Shown here piece by piece: positions 26,876 through 38,024 of a stretch of DNA of 64,000 nt; within the stretch, counting starts at the first letter, position 1; each line of letters begins with the position of its first letter. A program made the position numbers and the translations under genes. Source of the stretch: Bacteroidales bacterium (GTDB lineage: Bacteria > Bacteroidota > Bacteroidia > Bacteroidales > UBA932). The notes under the pieces were generated by a model. The model was not told the DNA's origin and did no database searches. It saw nothing but the letters and a program-made list of their open reading frames with translations. Location of the stretch: assembly GCA_017619655.1 (NCBI GenBank), contig JAFZRV010000010.1, positions 26,495-90,494 on the forward strand, given 5' to 3'.

Positions 26876-28336
26876 ATGAAGATACTTCCTGTTGTTTCCC
26901 TCACGGCTGCGGTCCTGCTGACCGCCGCCTGCGCTTGTCCCTCCGGCAAGCAGTCCGAAGCGGCCTGTGCGGCTCCCCTGGAGACCTCGGCCAAGGCTTC
27001 GACCGTCCAGACGCTTTCCGGCCCCGTGGCCGGCTACATCGACGGCGGTGTGTACATCTACAAGGGCATCCCGTATGCCAAGGCGGCGCGCTTCATGCCG
27101 GCCGAGGATCCCGATCCCTGGACGGAAGTCCGTGCCAGCCGGGCTTACGGCCCGACCTGTCCGCAGGACAAACGCATGGGCTGGTACGACGACAACCAGG
27201 CGTTCGCCATGCACTGGGACGACGGTTTCCCGGACGAGGACTGCCTGCGCGTCAATGTCTGGACGGCGGGCATCAAGGACGGCGGCAAGCGTCCGGTGAT
27301 GGTGTGGCTGCACGGCGGCGGCTTCCGCGCCGGCAGCGGCCAGGAGCAGATCGGCTATGACGGCACGAACCTGGCCCGCGACCACGGCGTCGTGGTCGTC
27401 TCGCTCAACCACCGCCTCAACGCCCTCGGCTTCCTCGATCTCTCGGCCTACGGTGCCAAGTACGCCCACAGCGGCAACCTCGGCATGATGGACCTGGTCA
27501 AGGCCCTGCAGTGGGTGCGCGACAACATCGCCCAGTTCGGCGGCGATCCGGCCAACGTGACCATCTTCGGCCAGTCAGGCGGCGGCGGCAAGGTCTCCAC
27601 CCTCATGGCCATGCCTTCCGCGAAGGGCCTCTTCAACAAGGCCATCGTGCAGAGCGGTTCCATCACGCAGCTCATGGATCCCAAGTATTCCCGCCGCATC
27701 GGCGCCAAGACCGTCGAGGCCCTGCACCTCAATCCTTCCCGCATCAGCGAGATCGAGACGGTGCCTTACGAGCAGCTGCTGGCTGCCTATAACGCCGCCA
27801 TCGCCGCGGTCCGCGAGGAAGCCCAGCAGGCCGGCGAGTTCCCGGAGAACATCCTCAACGCCATCCTCTTCGGACAGGTTCCGGTCGTGGACGGCGAAAT
27901 CATCCCCGCCCAGCCCGCTTCCAACGATGCGCTGGCGCTCTCGAAGGACATCCCGGTGATCATCGGCACCACCTATCATGAATTCACGCGCGACCGCGAG
28001 GATCTGATCTTCCTGCCGCTGGCCCAGCAGCAGGCCGCCGACCGCTCCGCCGCAGGCTGTGCACCCGTATACCTCTATCAATTTACCTGGGAGTCTCCTG
28101 TGCTGGACGGCGCGCTCGGCAGCACGCACTGCATGGAGATTCCGTTCGTGTTCGACAATGTCGTCCTGCACCGCACCCTGACCGGCGGCGGCGCCGAGGC
28201 GGCCGAACTGGGCCACCGCATCAGCCGCGCCTGGACCAACTTCGCCAAGACGGGCGTTCCGTCGGCCGACGGACTGCCGGAGTGGGAGCCGTATCCCGCC
28301 CGGATGATCCTCAACACCGAATCATCAATCAAATAA
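26876..28336 (+). CDS. Type-B carboxylesterase lipoprotein, with a shortened middle
   Basis: A 486-residue esterase with a lipobox leader (LTAAC, Cys19). It has the type-B carboxylesterase core: YKGIPYA, EDCLRVNVWTAG, VWLHGGGF oxyanion loop, GQSGGGGK with nucleophile Ser234, and CMEIPFVF preceded by His418. Glu369 in TTYHEFT is the likely acid. Between the Glu motif and VYLYQFTW only about 30 residues occur where the family usually has roughly 100, so part of the lid region seems missing although all three catalytic residues remain. It is the first gene of the SusC/D operon, 17 bases before SusC, implying removal of ester groups from imported glycans. Confidence 0.85.
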   Translation: MKILPVVSLTAAVLLTAACACPSGKQSEAACAAPLETSAKASTVQTLSGPVAGYIDGGVYIYKGIPYAKAARFMPAEDPDPWTEVRASRAYGPTCPQDKRMGWYDDNQAFAMHWDDGFPDEDCLRVNVWTAGIKDGGKRPVMVWLHGGGFRAGSGQEQIGYDGTNLARDHGVVVVSLNHRLNALGFLDLSAYGAKYAHSGNLGMMDLVKALQWVRDNIAQFGGDPANVTIFGQSGGGGKVSTLMAMPSAKGLFNKAIVQSGSITQLMDPKYSRRIGAKTVEALHLNPSRISEIETVPYEQLLAAYNAAIAAVREEAQQAGEFPENILNAILFGQVPVVDGEIIPAQPASNDALALSKDIPVIIGTTYHEFTRDREDLIFLPLAQQQAADRSAAGCAPVYLYQFTWESPVLDGALGSTHCMEIPFVFDNVVLHRTLTGGGAEAAELGHRISRAWTNFAKTGVPSADGLPEWEPYPARMILNTESSIK

Positions 28337-28353
28337 CCTAAATATTCATCTTT

Positions 28354-31300
28354 ATGAGAAAATCGCTTTTCAAAAGGCTTGCGCTTGCCTCAGTGACCCT
28401 CCTTCTCGGCTGGTCGCTCTCCGCGCAGTCCCTGGTGACGCTCTCCGGAACGGTGGTCGATGACTACGACGAACCGCTCATGGGCGTGGGTGTCATCCAG
28501 CAGGGAACCACGAACGGCGTTGCCACCGACCTGGACGGTAACTATTCGATTACCGTTCCCGCCGGAACCGTCGTCGAGTTCTCCTACATCGGCTTCAAGG
28601 CACAGACCTTCGTGGCTGAAAAGACCATGACCCTCAACGTCAAGCTGCTCCCCGACACCGAGATGCTCGAGGAGACCATCGTCGTGGGTTACGGTGTCCA
28701 GAAGAAATCCGACGTCACCGGCGCTATCTCCCAGGTTAAATCGGAAGATATCGCCAACCGTACGATCACCTCGCCGGAGGCCGCCCTGCAGGGCAAGACC
28801 GCCGGTGTCCAGGCCTTCGCTTCTTCCGCCCGGCCGGGTGCCACGCCGGCTATCCGTGTCCGCGGTATTTCCTCCAACAACGACGCCAACCCGCTGTATG
28901 TGGTGGACGGTCGACTCACCACTTCCATCGCCGGCATCGACCCGAACGACATCGAGTCGATGGAGGTCCTGAAGGACGGTGCTTCCGCCGCCATCTACGG
29001 TGCTGAAGCCGGTAACGGCGTGGTGATGATCACCACCCGCAAAGGCAAGGGCGACGGCAAGATCAGCTATTCCTACCAGCTGTCTTCCCAGAGCCTCGGC
29101 AAGACCCCGAAGGTGATGAACTCCGAGCAGTTCCTGCAGTACTACCTCGAGAAAGGCACCATCAGCCTCAACGACGTGTACGGCAAATGGGACCAGCATA
29201 CCAACACCGACTGGCTCGGCGCTTCCTATGAGAATTCCTTCATGCACCACCACAACCTGACCTTCCAGGCCGGCAACGACCAGGGAAGCCTCTACATCTC
29301 GGGTTCCTACCTGAACAACAACGGTATGTTCGTGGGTGACGCCGATGTGTACGACCGCGTGACGGGCATGGTGAACGCCTCCTGGAAATTCAAACCCTGG
29401 CTGGATGTCCAGACCAACAACCAGGTGGAATACTACAAGTCCCGCAGCATCTCCGAGGGTTCCGACTACGGCTCCGCCGTCCTGGCAGCCCTCCAGCTCG
29501 ACCCGATGACCCCGGTCGTGTATGAGAAGGGCCAGGAACCCGACTTCATCCTCGACTATCTCGAGCAGGGCAAGGTGCTCCTGACCGACGAACAGGGCCG
29601 CATCTACGGTATCTCCCAGTTCAACCTCTCCGAGAACGTGAACCCGCTCGTGCAGCGTGACCGCGCCTACTCTGTCGGCAAGGGCTTCAACATCAACGGT
29701 TCGACCGCGTTGAACCTCCGTCCGATCAAAGAGCTGACCATCACCTCCCGCCTGGGCTACCGCTTCTCCTCGAGCGACAGCTACGGCTACTCCCACGACT
29801 ATTTCGTGAATGAAGGCTATGCCAAGCAGTATTATATGTCCATCAGCGCCAGCGCCAGCAACTCGATGTACTACCAGTGGGAAAACTTCATCAACTGGAG
29901 TCACCAGTTCGGCAAGCACACCGTGTCGGCCATGGCCGGTACCTCGTACAGCCAGACCCGCAGCTACAGCGCCAGCGCCGGCATCAGCGGTTCCGATACG
30001 GGCGGCGTGATCGACTTCGGTATCAAGCGCGACGACCCGCTGTTCTACTATATCAGCCAGGCTACTCCGACCGCGACCAAGAGCGTCGGTGGCGGTGTCG
30101 AGAATTTCAGCCGCAAGAATTCCTACTTCGGCCGCGTGGGCTGGAACTTCCTGAACAAGTACAACGTGCAGGCTACCTTCCGTGCTGACGCCGCTGACCT
30201 TTCGGTCTTGCCGAAGCCGATGCGCTGGGGCTTCTTCCCCTCCGTGTCCGGAGGCTGGACGATTTCCGAAGAGAACTTTTTCGCTCCGATCAAGCACGCG
30301 GTTTCGTTCGCCAAGCTGCGCGTGAGCTGGGGCCAGAACGGTTCCATCGCCGGTCTGGGCGGCTATGCCTATGCCAACGACATCACTTCGACGGGCCAGT
30401 ATCCGACCGGCCTGCAGAATATCGACGGTTCCTACCAGTACATCATCGGCTATGCGCCGTCGATGTCCGGTAACCAGGAGCTGAAATGGGAGACTTCCGA
30501 GCAGTTCAACGTCGGTCTCGACATGCGCTTCCTGCGCGACCGCCTGACCGTGAGCTTCGACTGGTTCGACAAGAAGACCAAGGACCTCATCGTGACCGGC
30601 ATCACCACCTCCACCATCGTGGGCGTGAGCGCCTCTCCGATGAACGCCGGTAACGTGGACAACAAGGGTATCGAGCTGGAACTCCGCTGGCGCGACCAGT
30701 TCGGTGAATTCAACTACAGCATCGCCGGCAACTTCTCGACCCTGCGCAACCGCGTGACCTACCTGCACCCGACCCTGAAAGACGGTCTTTCCGGTGTCGG
30801 TGTCCGCAACTACGGTACCGTCACCCGCTTCGAGATCGGCTATCCGGCCTGGCACCTCTACGGCTATGAATTCGCCGGTATCGAACCTACTACGGGTGAA
30901 GCTCTCTTCAACCACTATAACGAAGACGGCACCCTGGCCGGCACCACTACCGATCCCGCCGACGCGGACAAGCGTCACCTGGGTTCCGGTATCCCGACCT
31001 ACAACTACGGTATCACCCTGAACGCTTCCTGGAAAGGCATTGACTTCCTGGTGTTCGGCGCCGGTGCAGGTGGAAACCAGATCCTGAACGCCCTGAACAA
31101 CATCGACTACACGTCGAACCGCCTCACCTGCCTGACGGAAGACCGCTGGACCCCGACCCACACCAACGGCACCATGCCCGCGGCCGGTGCAGCCAACTAT
31201 GCCAAGTTCCTCACCTCCAGTGGCGTCGTGATGGATGCCGCTTACTTCAAGATCAAGCAGATCCAGCTGGGTTACAACTTCCCCAAGAATCTGCTCAAGA

Positions 31301-31473
31301 AAGCGCTGATCGACAATCTCCGCATCTATGCTTCCATGGATGACTGGTTCACCTTCACCAAGTATCCGGGCTTCGATCCCGAGATCGTGGGCGTGGGTGC
31401 CTCGATGGGCGTCGACAAAGGTAACTATCCGACCTCCAAGAAGGTGGTCTTCGGTGTCAACATCACTTTCTAA
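28354..31473 (+). CDS. SusC-type TonB-linked outer membrane glycan importer
   Basis: A 1039-residue SusC/RagA protein: Sec signal ending SLSAQ, carboxypeptidase-like domain (about 28-105), a TonB-box-like ETIVVGYG, plug domain (about 115-235; VRGISSNNDANPLYVVDG, DIESMEVLKDGASAAIYG, GVVMITTRKG) and a 22-strand-type barrel to the C-terminal FGVNITF. It imports oligosaccharides through the outer membrane, powered by TonB, with the SusD protein as lid. It is followed after 12 bases by susD. Substrate specificity is not readable from sequence. Confidence 0.97.
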   Translation: MRKSLFKRLALASVTLLLGWSLSAQSLVTLSGTVVDDYDEPLMGVGVIQQGTTNGVATDLDGNYSITVPAGTVVEFSYIGFKAQTFVAEKTMTLNVKLLPDTEMLEETIVVGYGVQKKSDVTGAISQVKSEDIANRTITSPEAALQGKTAGVQAFASSARPGATPAIRVRGISSNNDANPLYVVDGRLTTSIAGIDPNDIESMEVLKDGASAAIYGAEAGNGVVMITTRKGKGDGKISYSYQLSSQSLGKTPKVMNSEQFLQYYLEKGTISLNDVYGKWDQHTNTDWLGASYENSFMHHHNLTFQAGNDQGSLYISGSYLNNNGMFVGDADVYDRVTGMVNASWKFKPWLDVQTNNQVEYYKSRSISEGSDYGSAVLAALQLDPMTPVVYEKGQEPDFILDYLEQGKVLLTDEQGRIYGISQFNLSENVNPLVQRDRAYSVGKGFNINGSTALNLRPIKELTITSRLGYRFSSSDSYGYSHDYFVNEGYAKQYYMSISASASNSMYYQWENFINWSHQFGKHTVSAMAGTSYSQTRSYSASAGISGSDTGGVIDFGIKRDDPLFYYISQATPTATKSVGGGVENFSRKNSYFGRVGWNFLNKYNVQATFRADAADLSVLPKPMRWGFFPSVSGGWTISEENFFAPIKHAVSFAKLRVSWGQNGSIAGLGGYAYANDITSTGQYPTGLQNIDGSYQYIIGYAPSMSGNQELKWETSEQFNVGLDMRFLRDRLTVSFDWFDKKTKDLIVTGITTSTIVGVSASPMNAGNVDNKGIELELRWRDQFGEFNYSIAGNFSTLRNRVTYLHPTLKDGLSGVGVRNYGTVTRFEIGYPAWHLYGYEFAGIEPTTGEALFNHYNEDGTLAGTTTDPADADKRHLGSGIPTYNYGITLNASWKGIDFLVFGAGAGGNQILNALNNIDYTSNRLTCLTEDRWTPTHTNGTMPAAGAANYAKFLTSSGVVMDAAYFKIKQIQLGYNFPKNLLKKALIDNLRIYASMDDWFTFTKYPGFDPEIVGVGASMGVDKGNYPTSKKVVFGVNITF

Positions 31474-31485
31474 TCCGACTGCCTT

Positions 31486-33054
31486 ATGAAAACGAAATAT
31501 ATCCTTCTTACTTTTCTGACGGCCGTCATGGCCCTGTCTTCCTGCGACAGTCTGCTCGATATCCCCCGCAAGGGCGCCATCGACTACAATACCTACTACA
31601 AGACGGACGATGAGATCGAGTCCGGCGCCATCACCATGTACAGCGACGTCCGTGGCTGGTACTACAACGTGATGCTCGTCAAGAACATCATCTCCGACGA
31701 CTATTATGCCGGCGGCGCCGCCCACGGCGACAACGTGGACATGGACGCCCTCGGCGAGTTCGGCTTCAATTCCGAGACCGGCCAGATCGAAAGTTCGTTC
31801 TCCGGCTACTACGGCCTGATCTATCACGCCAACGTAATCCTCGGCCACATCGATCCGACACAGAGCGAAGCAGCGGCACGCGCCGTGGCTGAGGCACACC
31901 TGTTCCGCGGCTGGGCTTACTTCGAGCTCACCACCCTCTGGGGCAACCCGCCGATCGTGGACCATGAGCTGGCTCCGTCCGAGTATGCACAGCCCAATGC
32001 CAGCACCGAAGACCTCTGGGCCCTCATCGAGAGCGACCTGAGCTATGCCGTCAACTCCGGCAAGCTGGCGCAGAAGTCTTCCCTCAACGACAACACCACC
32101 TGGCGTGCTACCAAACAGTTCGGCCAGGCCCTTCTGGGCAAGGCCTATCTGTGGATGGCCAAGGAACTCGGCGACAATTCCTACTATAAGAAATCCGCCG
32201 ACATGTGCGCCGCCGTCATCAATTCGGGCCTCTACGATCTCTTCACCGCAGCTCCTTACGGTGACCAGCGCAACCAGGCCTACAAGATGAACTGCGAAGA
32301 CCTCTTCGAGAGCATCCGCGTCAACGACCTGGACAACCAGTTCGACAACTTCGATTTCTATGGTGCCATGGTGAGCTGGCGCAGCTCCGGTTCCGAGATG
32401 ACCATTCCTTCCGATGTCGCCTGCACCGGTGGCTGGGGCTTCATGGTGCCGACCGAGGACCTGCTCAAAACCTTCGAGTCTTACGAGGGCAAGAACAGCT
32501 ACCGTCGTACGGAAACCCTGAAGACCTATCAGGAACTCCGTGAAATGGGCGTTGTCTGGAATATGACCACGCTTTCGACCGGTATCTTCAACTGGAAGGG
32601 CCGCTTCATGAGCGACGAAATCTCCTACTATGCCATGGTCAACACCAAGAACCCGCTCTGGATGCGTCTGGCGGAGGTGCTGCTGATCGGCGCCGAGGCC
32701 AGCTATATGTCCGGCGACGTGGCTACCGCTACGAACTATATTAATCGGATCCGCACCCGTGCCCAGTTGCCCGCCGTCAACGGTGTGGACCTGGAGACCA
32801 TCAAGACCGAGAAACGCCTGGAACTCTGCGGTGAGGGCCAGCGCTTCCAGGACCTGCTTCGTTGGGGCGATGCCGCCGAACGGTTGAAAGACATGGGTAA
32901 AGACTATCCGAAGATGGAACCCAACGGTGCAGTGACGTATGTGCCGAGCGGCCGTTCCGTCTATGGTTTCAAGCCGGGCAAGCATGAACGTCTGCCTTAT
33001 CCTTACACGGAAGTTATGCTCAATGAGAACATTGATCAGAACCCGGGTTATTGA
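31486..33054 (+). CDS. SusD/RagB-type outer membrane lipoprotein
   Basis: A 522-residue surface lipoprotein (lipobox LSSC, Cys20) with the SusD architecture: N-terminal LDIPRKGAIDYNTYY, TPR-like helices with AEAHLFRGWAYFELTTLWG, and the C-terminal LWMRLAEVLLIGAEASY and RLELCGEGQRFQDLLRWG segments. It captures glycans and caps the SusC barrel. Its length and partner fit. It ends 20 bases before the four-repeat lipoprotein gene. Confidence 0.97.
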   Translation: MKTKYILLTFLTAVMALSSCDSLLDIPRKGAIDYNTYYKTDDEIESGAITMYSDVRGWYYNVMLVKNIISDDYYAGGAAHGDNVDMDALGEFGFNSETGQIESSFSGYYGLIYHANVILGHIDPTQSEAAARAVAEAHLFRGWAYFELTTLWGNPPIVDHELAPSEYAQPNASTEDLWALIESDLSYAVNSGKLAQKSSLNDNTTWRATKQFGQALLGKAYLWMAKELGDNSYYKKSADMCAAVINSGLYDLFTAAPYGDQRNQAYKMNCEDLFESIRVNDLDNQFDNFDFYGAMVSWRSSGSEMTIPSDVACTGGWGFMVPTEDLLKTFESYEGKNSYRRTETLKTYQELREMGVVWNMTTLSTGIFNWKGRFMSDEISYYAMVNTKNPLWMRLAEVLLIGAEASYMSGDVATATNYINRIRTRAQLPAVNGVDLETIKTEKRLELCGEGQRFQDLLRWGDAAERLKDMGKDYPKMEPNGAVTYVPSGRSVYGFKPGKHERLPYPYTEVMLNENIDQNPGY

Positions 33055-33074
33055 TACATTAAAGAATGAATACC

Positions 33075-34781
33075 ATGAAAAGAACATTCATTATAAGTTT
33101 GATGGCGGCCGCTTTGGCCTTCGTTTCCTGCACCAGCACCGCGCTGGATCCGCTGACCGGCGTGTTCCCGGATGCACAGGAGCCCGTCCTGACCACCCTC
33201 AACTCGTCTTCCTTTGAGAAGACCGCGACCAACCGCATCTTCACGCTGTCCTTCAGCGGTAACGGCGGCGCCTCCGTCGAGGTGAGCCTCGTGGGTGCGC
33301 GTGCCCAGTACTATCTCGAATCCAACGTGTATGGCCCGGGCGAGGGCACCGGTTGCTTCCTGGTCGGTCCGACGACCATCAACGGCAAGACGGTCAAGTC
33401 CGGTAACATCACCGTCCAGAAAAAAGCCGGTGACCTCTATAAACTGATCTTTGTCCTCTTCGACACCGACGGCACGCCGTACCGCACCAAATGGGAAGGC
33501 GACATCGTCTACGAACCCGATCCGGAGCCGGTCACGCTGACGAAACTCCTGATTGCGCAGGCCAACGCCGGTACGGTAACGTTCAAGCTGGGTACCAGTG
33601 ACATGACGATCGACGGCATGGGTACGCCCACTGGCGACGGCTATGCCCTGACGGCTGATGTCTACAGCACCGACGGCGTCCTGCACGAAGGCGTCTATAC
33701 GGCAGCCCCCGACCACGACAATGTCGGCCCCGGCCAGTATGCACCCGGCTACGAGTATGACCTCAGCGAGTGGGGCCTGGGCATCATGCACTGGGGCACC
33801 TGCTGGTGGGCCGGCGAAGCCTGCACGCACATCAACCAGGAACCCATCACGGTCGAAAAGAAGGGCTCCAAGTTTGTCATCACCTGGGGCTCCGAGGAGA
33901 CCTATCCGCACTGGGCTACCTTCACCGGTGAGATTCCGGAACTGAGCCCGTCCGCTCCGGCAGAGCCTGATTACAGCTACACGGATGAACTGAGCGATCC
34001 TGTCGATGAGACCTTCGCACCGGTTGCCGGCGTCAAAACCCACAACCTGACCCTCAAGAACAAGGCGGGTGAAGAAGTGGCCTGGTTCCAGTTGGTGCTC
34101 AAGGAAGGCGACAGCAACTATGCCGGCGACTATGTCTGCAAGGAATATGCGCACGAGGACCACACCTTCGGCAACGGCTATGACCTGAGACCTTATGGCA
34201 TGGATATGGTGGGCGGTTCCCGCTACATGAAGAACGGCGAACTCGTCATGATCAATCCGGGTGAGACCCTCAGCATCTCCAAGCTGGGTGACGACATCTG
34301 GGAAGTCAGCGGCAACGGCTTCGACTTCGTATTCGGAACGAGCGGCGGCAGTGGCTTCGACGGCACTTCGCTCACTCAGTTCCTCGGATCGGCCGACTAC
34401 ACGGGCTACGGCATCAACCTGGCCGGTGTGGATCTGGGTACCGACGGGATTACCGTGACGGCCGGCGCCTGGGGCAATACCTACGGCGGCGACGGCAACT
34501 ACCTGAAGCTGGAATTCTACTCGACGGACGGCAAACTGGCGCCGGGCAATTATACGGCCTGCGCAGTTGGCGGCACTGTCGGCGAGGGTGAGTTCGGCAT
34601 CGGCTACGACGGCGCATGGGGTGCTTCCGGCACGACCTGGTACACCATGGCCGCCGGCACCGCGACCGGTCAGTATGTGACGGACGGAACGCTGTCCGTG
34701 ACGCTCGAGGGCAATGTCTACACCATTACCTTGACCTCGTCGACCATCAACGCACAGTATGTCGGAACACTCTACGAGTAG
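33075..34781 (+). CDS. Four-repeat surface lipoprotein in SusE/F position
   Basis: A 568-residue lipoprotein (FVSC, Cys19). After the leader there appear to be four successive beta-rich units of about 120-145 residues (roughly 37-150, 152-297, 310-440, 445-568). Unit 2 and unit 4 share a theme, G..Y.L.....STDG.L..G.YTA, plus Trp and Gly-rich loops, and unit 3 has a related GNGYDLRPYGMDM. No enzymatic motif is visible. Position directly after susD and lipidation make it a candidate surface glycan-binding protein. No Pfam-type family was recognised with confidence. The ATG at 33075 starts the leader; ATG 33066 is three codons upstream. Confidence 0.7.
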   Translation: MKRTFIISLMAAALAFVSCTSTALDPLTGVFPDAQEPVLTTLNSSSFEKTATNRIFTLSFSGNGGASVEVSLVGARAQYYLESNVYGPGEGTGCFLVGPTTINGKTVKSGNITVQKKAGDLYKLIFVLFDTDGTPYRTKWEGDIVYEPDPEPVTLTKLLIAQANAGTVTFKLGTSDMTIDGMGTPTGDGYALTADVYSTDGVLHEGVYTAAPDHDNVGPGQYAPGYEYDLSEWGLGIMHWGTCWWAGEACTHINQEPITVEKKGSKFVITWGSEETYPHWATFTGEIPELSPSAPAEPDYSYTDELSDPVDETFAPVAGVKTHNLTLKNKAGEEVAWFQLVLKEGDSNYAGDYVCKEYAHEDHTFGNGYDLRPYGMDMVGGSRYMKNGELVMINPGETLSISKLGDDIWEVSGNGFDFVFGTSGGSGFDGTSLTQFLGSADYTGYGINLAGVDLGTDGITVTAGAWGNTYGGDGNYLKLEFYSTDGKLAPGNYTACAVGGTVGEGEFGIGYDGAWGASGTTWYTMAAGTATGQYVTDGTLSVTLEGNVYTITLTSSTINAQYVGTLYE

Positions 34782-34784
34782 CCG

Positions 34785-36801
<2,017 letters not shown>

Positions 36802-36817
36802 TCAGTCGAACACGTAT

Positions 36818-36852
36818 AAAAAAAGTCCGGTGTTTGCACCGGACTTTTTTTT
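36818..36852. terminator. Bidirectional terminator between the two PUL operons
   Basis: A perfect 15-base stem (36818-36832 with 36837-36851) around TTTG, with A-run on one side and T-run on the other, serves both convergent operons. Confidence 0.93.
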
Positions 36853-36866
36853 GTCAATATATTCTG

Positions 36867-38003
36867 TTATTTGAACAGCTTCTGCGCGAAGGTATTGAGG
36901 TACAGACGCCAGTTCGACCAGACGTGGCCGCCGTCAGAGACGAAGTACTCGTGGTCGAGGCCCTGCTCAGTGAGCTTGGCGTGCATTTCCTCGGCACCCT
37001 GGAACAGGAAGTCCGTGTTGCCGCAGGCGAGGAAGTAGAGCTTCACACCGGCTTTCTTGAGGGCAGCGATCTGCTCGGGCGTGGCGCTGCCGGCTGCGGA
37101 GAGCGGGCAGATGTAGTCGAACATCTCCGGATAGAGGATGGAGGCGCTGATGGTGTGGCCGCCGCCCATGGAGAGACCGGCGATCGCACGCGAAGCCGGC
37201 TTCGCGATGGCGCGGAAATTCTTCTCGATGAACGGGACGATCTCCGTGCAGAGACTCTTCACGTACAGGTCACGGTTCTCGGGAGCACGCCAGTCGATCG
37301 GCTTCTCCGGGATGTTGAGCGTGCGGGCAGCTGCCTGGCCCGGGTTGCCGTTCGGCATGACCACGATCATCGGCTCGGCCAGGCCCTTCTCGATCAGGTT
37401 GTCCAGGATCTGGGCGGTGCGGCCCATCGAGATCCAGGCTTCTTCGTCGCCACCTGCGCCATGGAGCAGATAGAGCACCGGATATTTCTTCTTGGGGTTG
37501 TTCTCGTAGCCGTACGGCGTGTAGACGGTCAGGCGACGGTCCATGCCCAGGATGTTGCTGTGGTACCAGGGATGGCTCACCGTGCCGTGCAGATTCGCTT
37601 CGCCATAGTTCTCCGTGCGCTCGCCGGGAACCAGGAGCATCGGGAGGTAGCGGGTGCCGTCGCGCTGGACAAGGACGTTCTGCGGGTCGTTCACATTGAC
37701 GCCGTCCACGACGAAATTGTAGGTGTAGATCTCCGGGCTCGGCAGGGGAATGGTGACTTCCCAGACGCAGTTCTCACCGCGCTTCATGTCGATGGTGCCG
37801 GTCCAGGGATTCTCCATCCAGGAGCCGCTGAGCTTCACGACCGTGGCGTAGTCGGCCTTCAGGCGGAAGGTCACGCTGTCCTGGGTGATTTCAGGAGAAA
37901 CGATGGGCTTCTGTCCCCAGAAGGCGAAGTTGGTCAGTTCCTGCGCGTTGAGGGCCGTGAGGGCCAGCAGGCAGGTTGCGAAAAGGGTCAGGATTTTTTT
38001 CAT
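36867..38003 (-). CDS. CE1-type esterase with N-terminal E-set/CBM48-like domain
   Basis: A 378-residue exported protein (signal to LTALNAQ). The N-terminal beta-sandwich (about 25-125: VTFRLKADYATVVKLSGSW, YTYNFVVDG) precedes a CE1 domain with HGAGGDEEAW, nucleophile Ser278 in GLSMGG, Asp331 in GNTDFL and His360 in DGGHVW. It is closely related in plan to the protein encoded at 35587-36801 on the opposite strand, suggesting an old inverted duplication. Final gene of the minus-strand PUL operon. Confidence 0.88.
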   Translation of the reverse strand: MKKILTLFATCLLALTALNAQELTNFAFWGQKPIVSPEITQDSVTFRLKADYATVVKLSGSWMENPWTGTIDMKRGENCVWEVTIPLPSPEIYTYNFVVDGVNVNDPQNVLVQRDGTRYLPMLLVPGERTENYGEANLHGTVSHPWYHSNILGMDRRLTVYTPYGYENNPKKKYPVLYLLHGAGGDEEAWISMGRTAQILDNLIEKGLAEPMIVVMPNGNPGQAAARTLNIPEKPIDWRAPENRDLYVKSLCTEIVPFIEKNFRAIAKPASRAIAGLSMGGGHTISASILYPEMFDYICPLSAAGSATPEQIAALKKAGVKLYFLACGNTDFLFQGAEEMHAKLTEQGLDHEYFVSDGGHVWSNWRLYLNTFAQKLFK

Positions 38004-38024
38004 ATGAATAAATGATTGGGTTGA

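Noticed and set aside
28390-33087. A 1565-codon open frame on the strand opposite SusC/SusD
   Set aside because: It is antisense to two certain genes, has low-complexity Val/His/Gly/Asp composition and no recognisable domain. GC-rich codon structure leaves antisense frames open.
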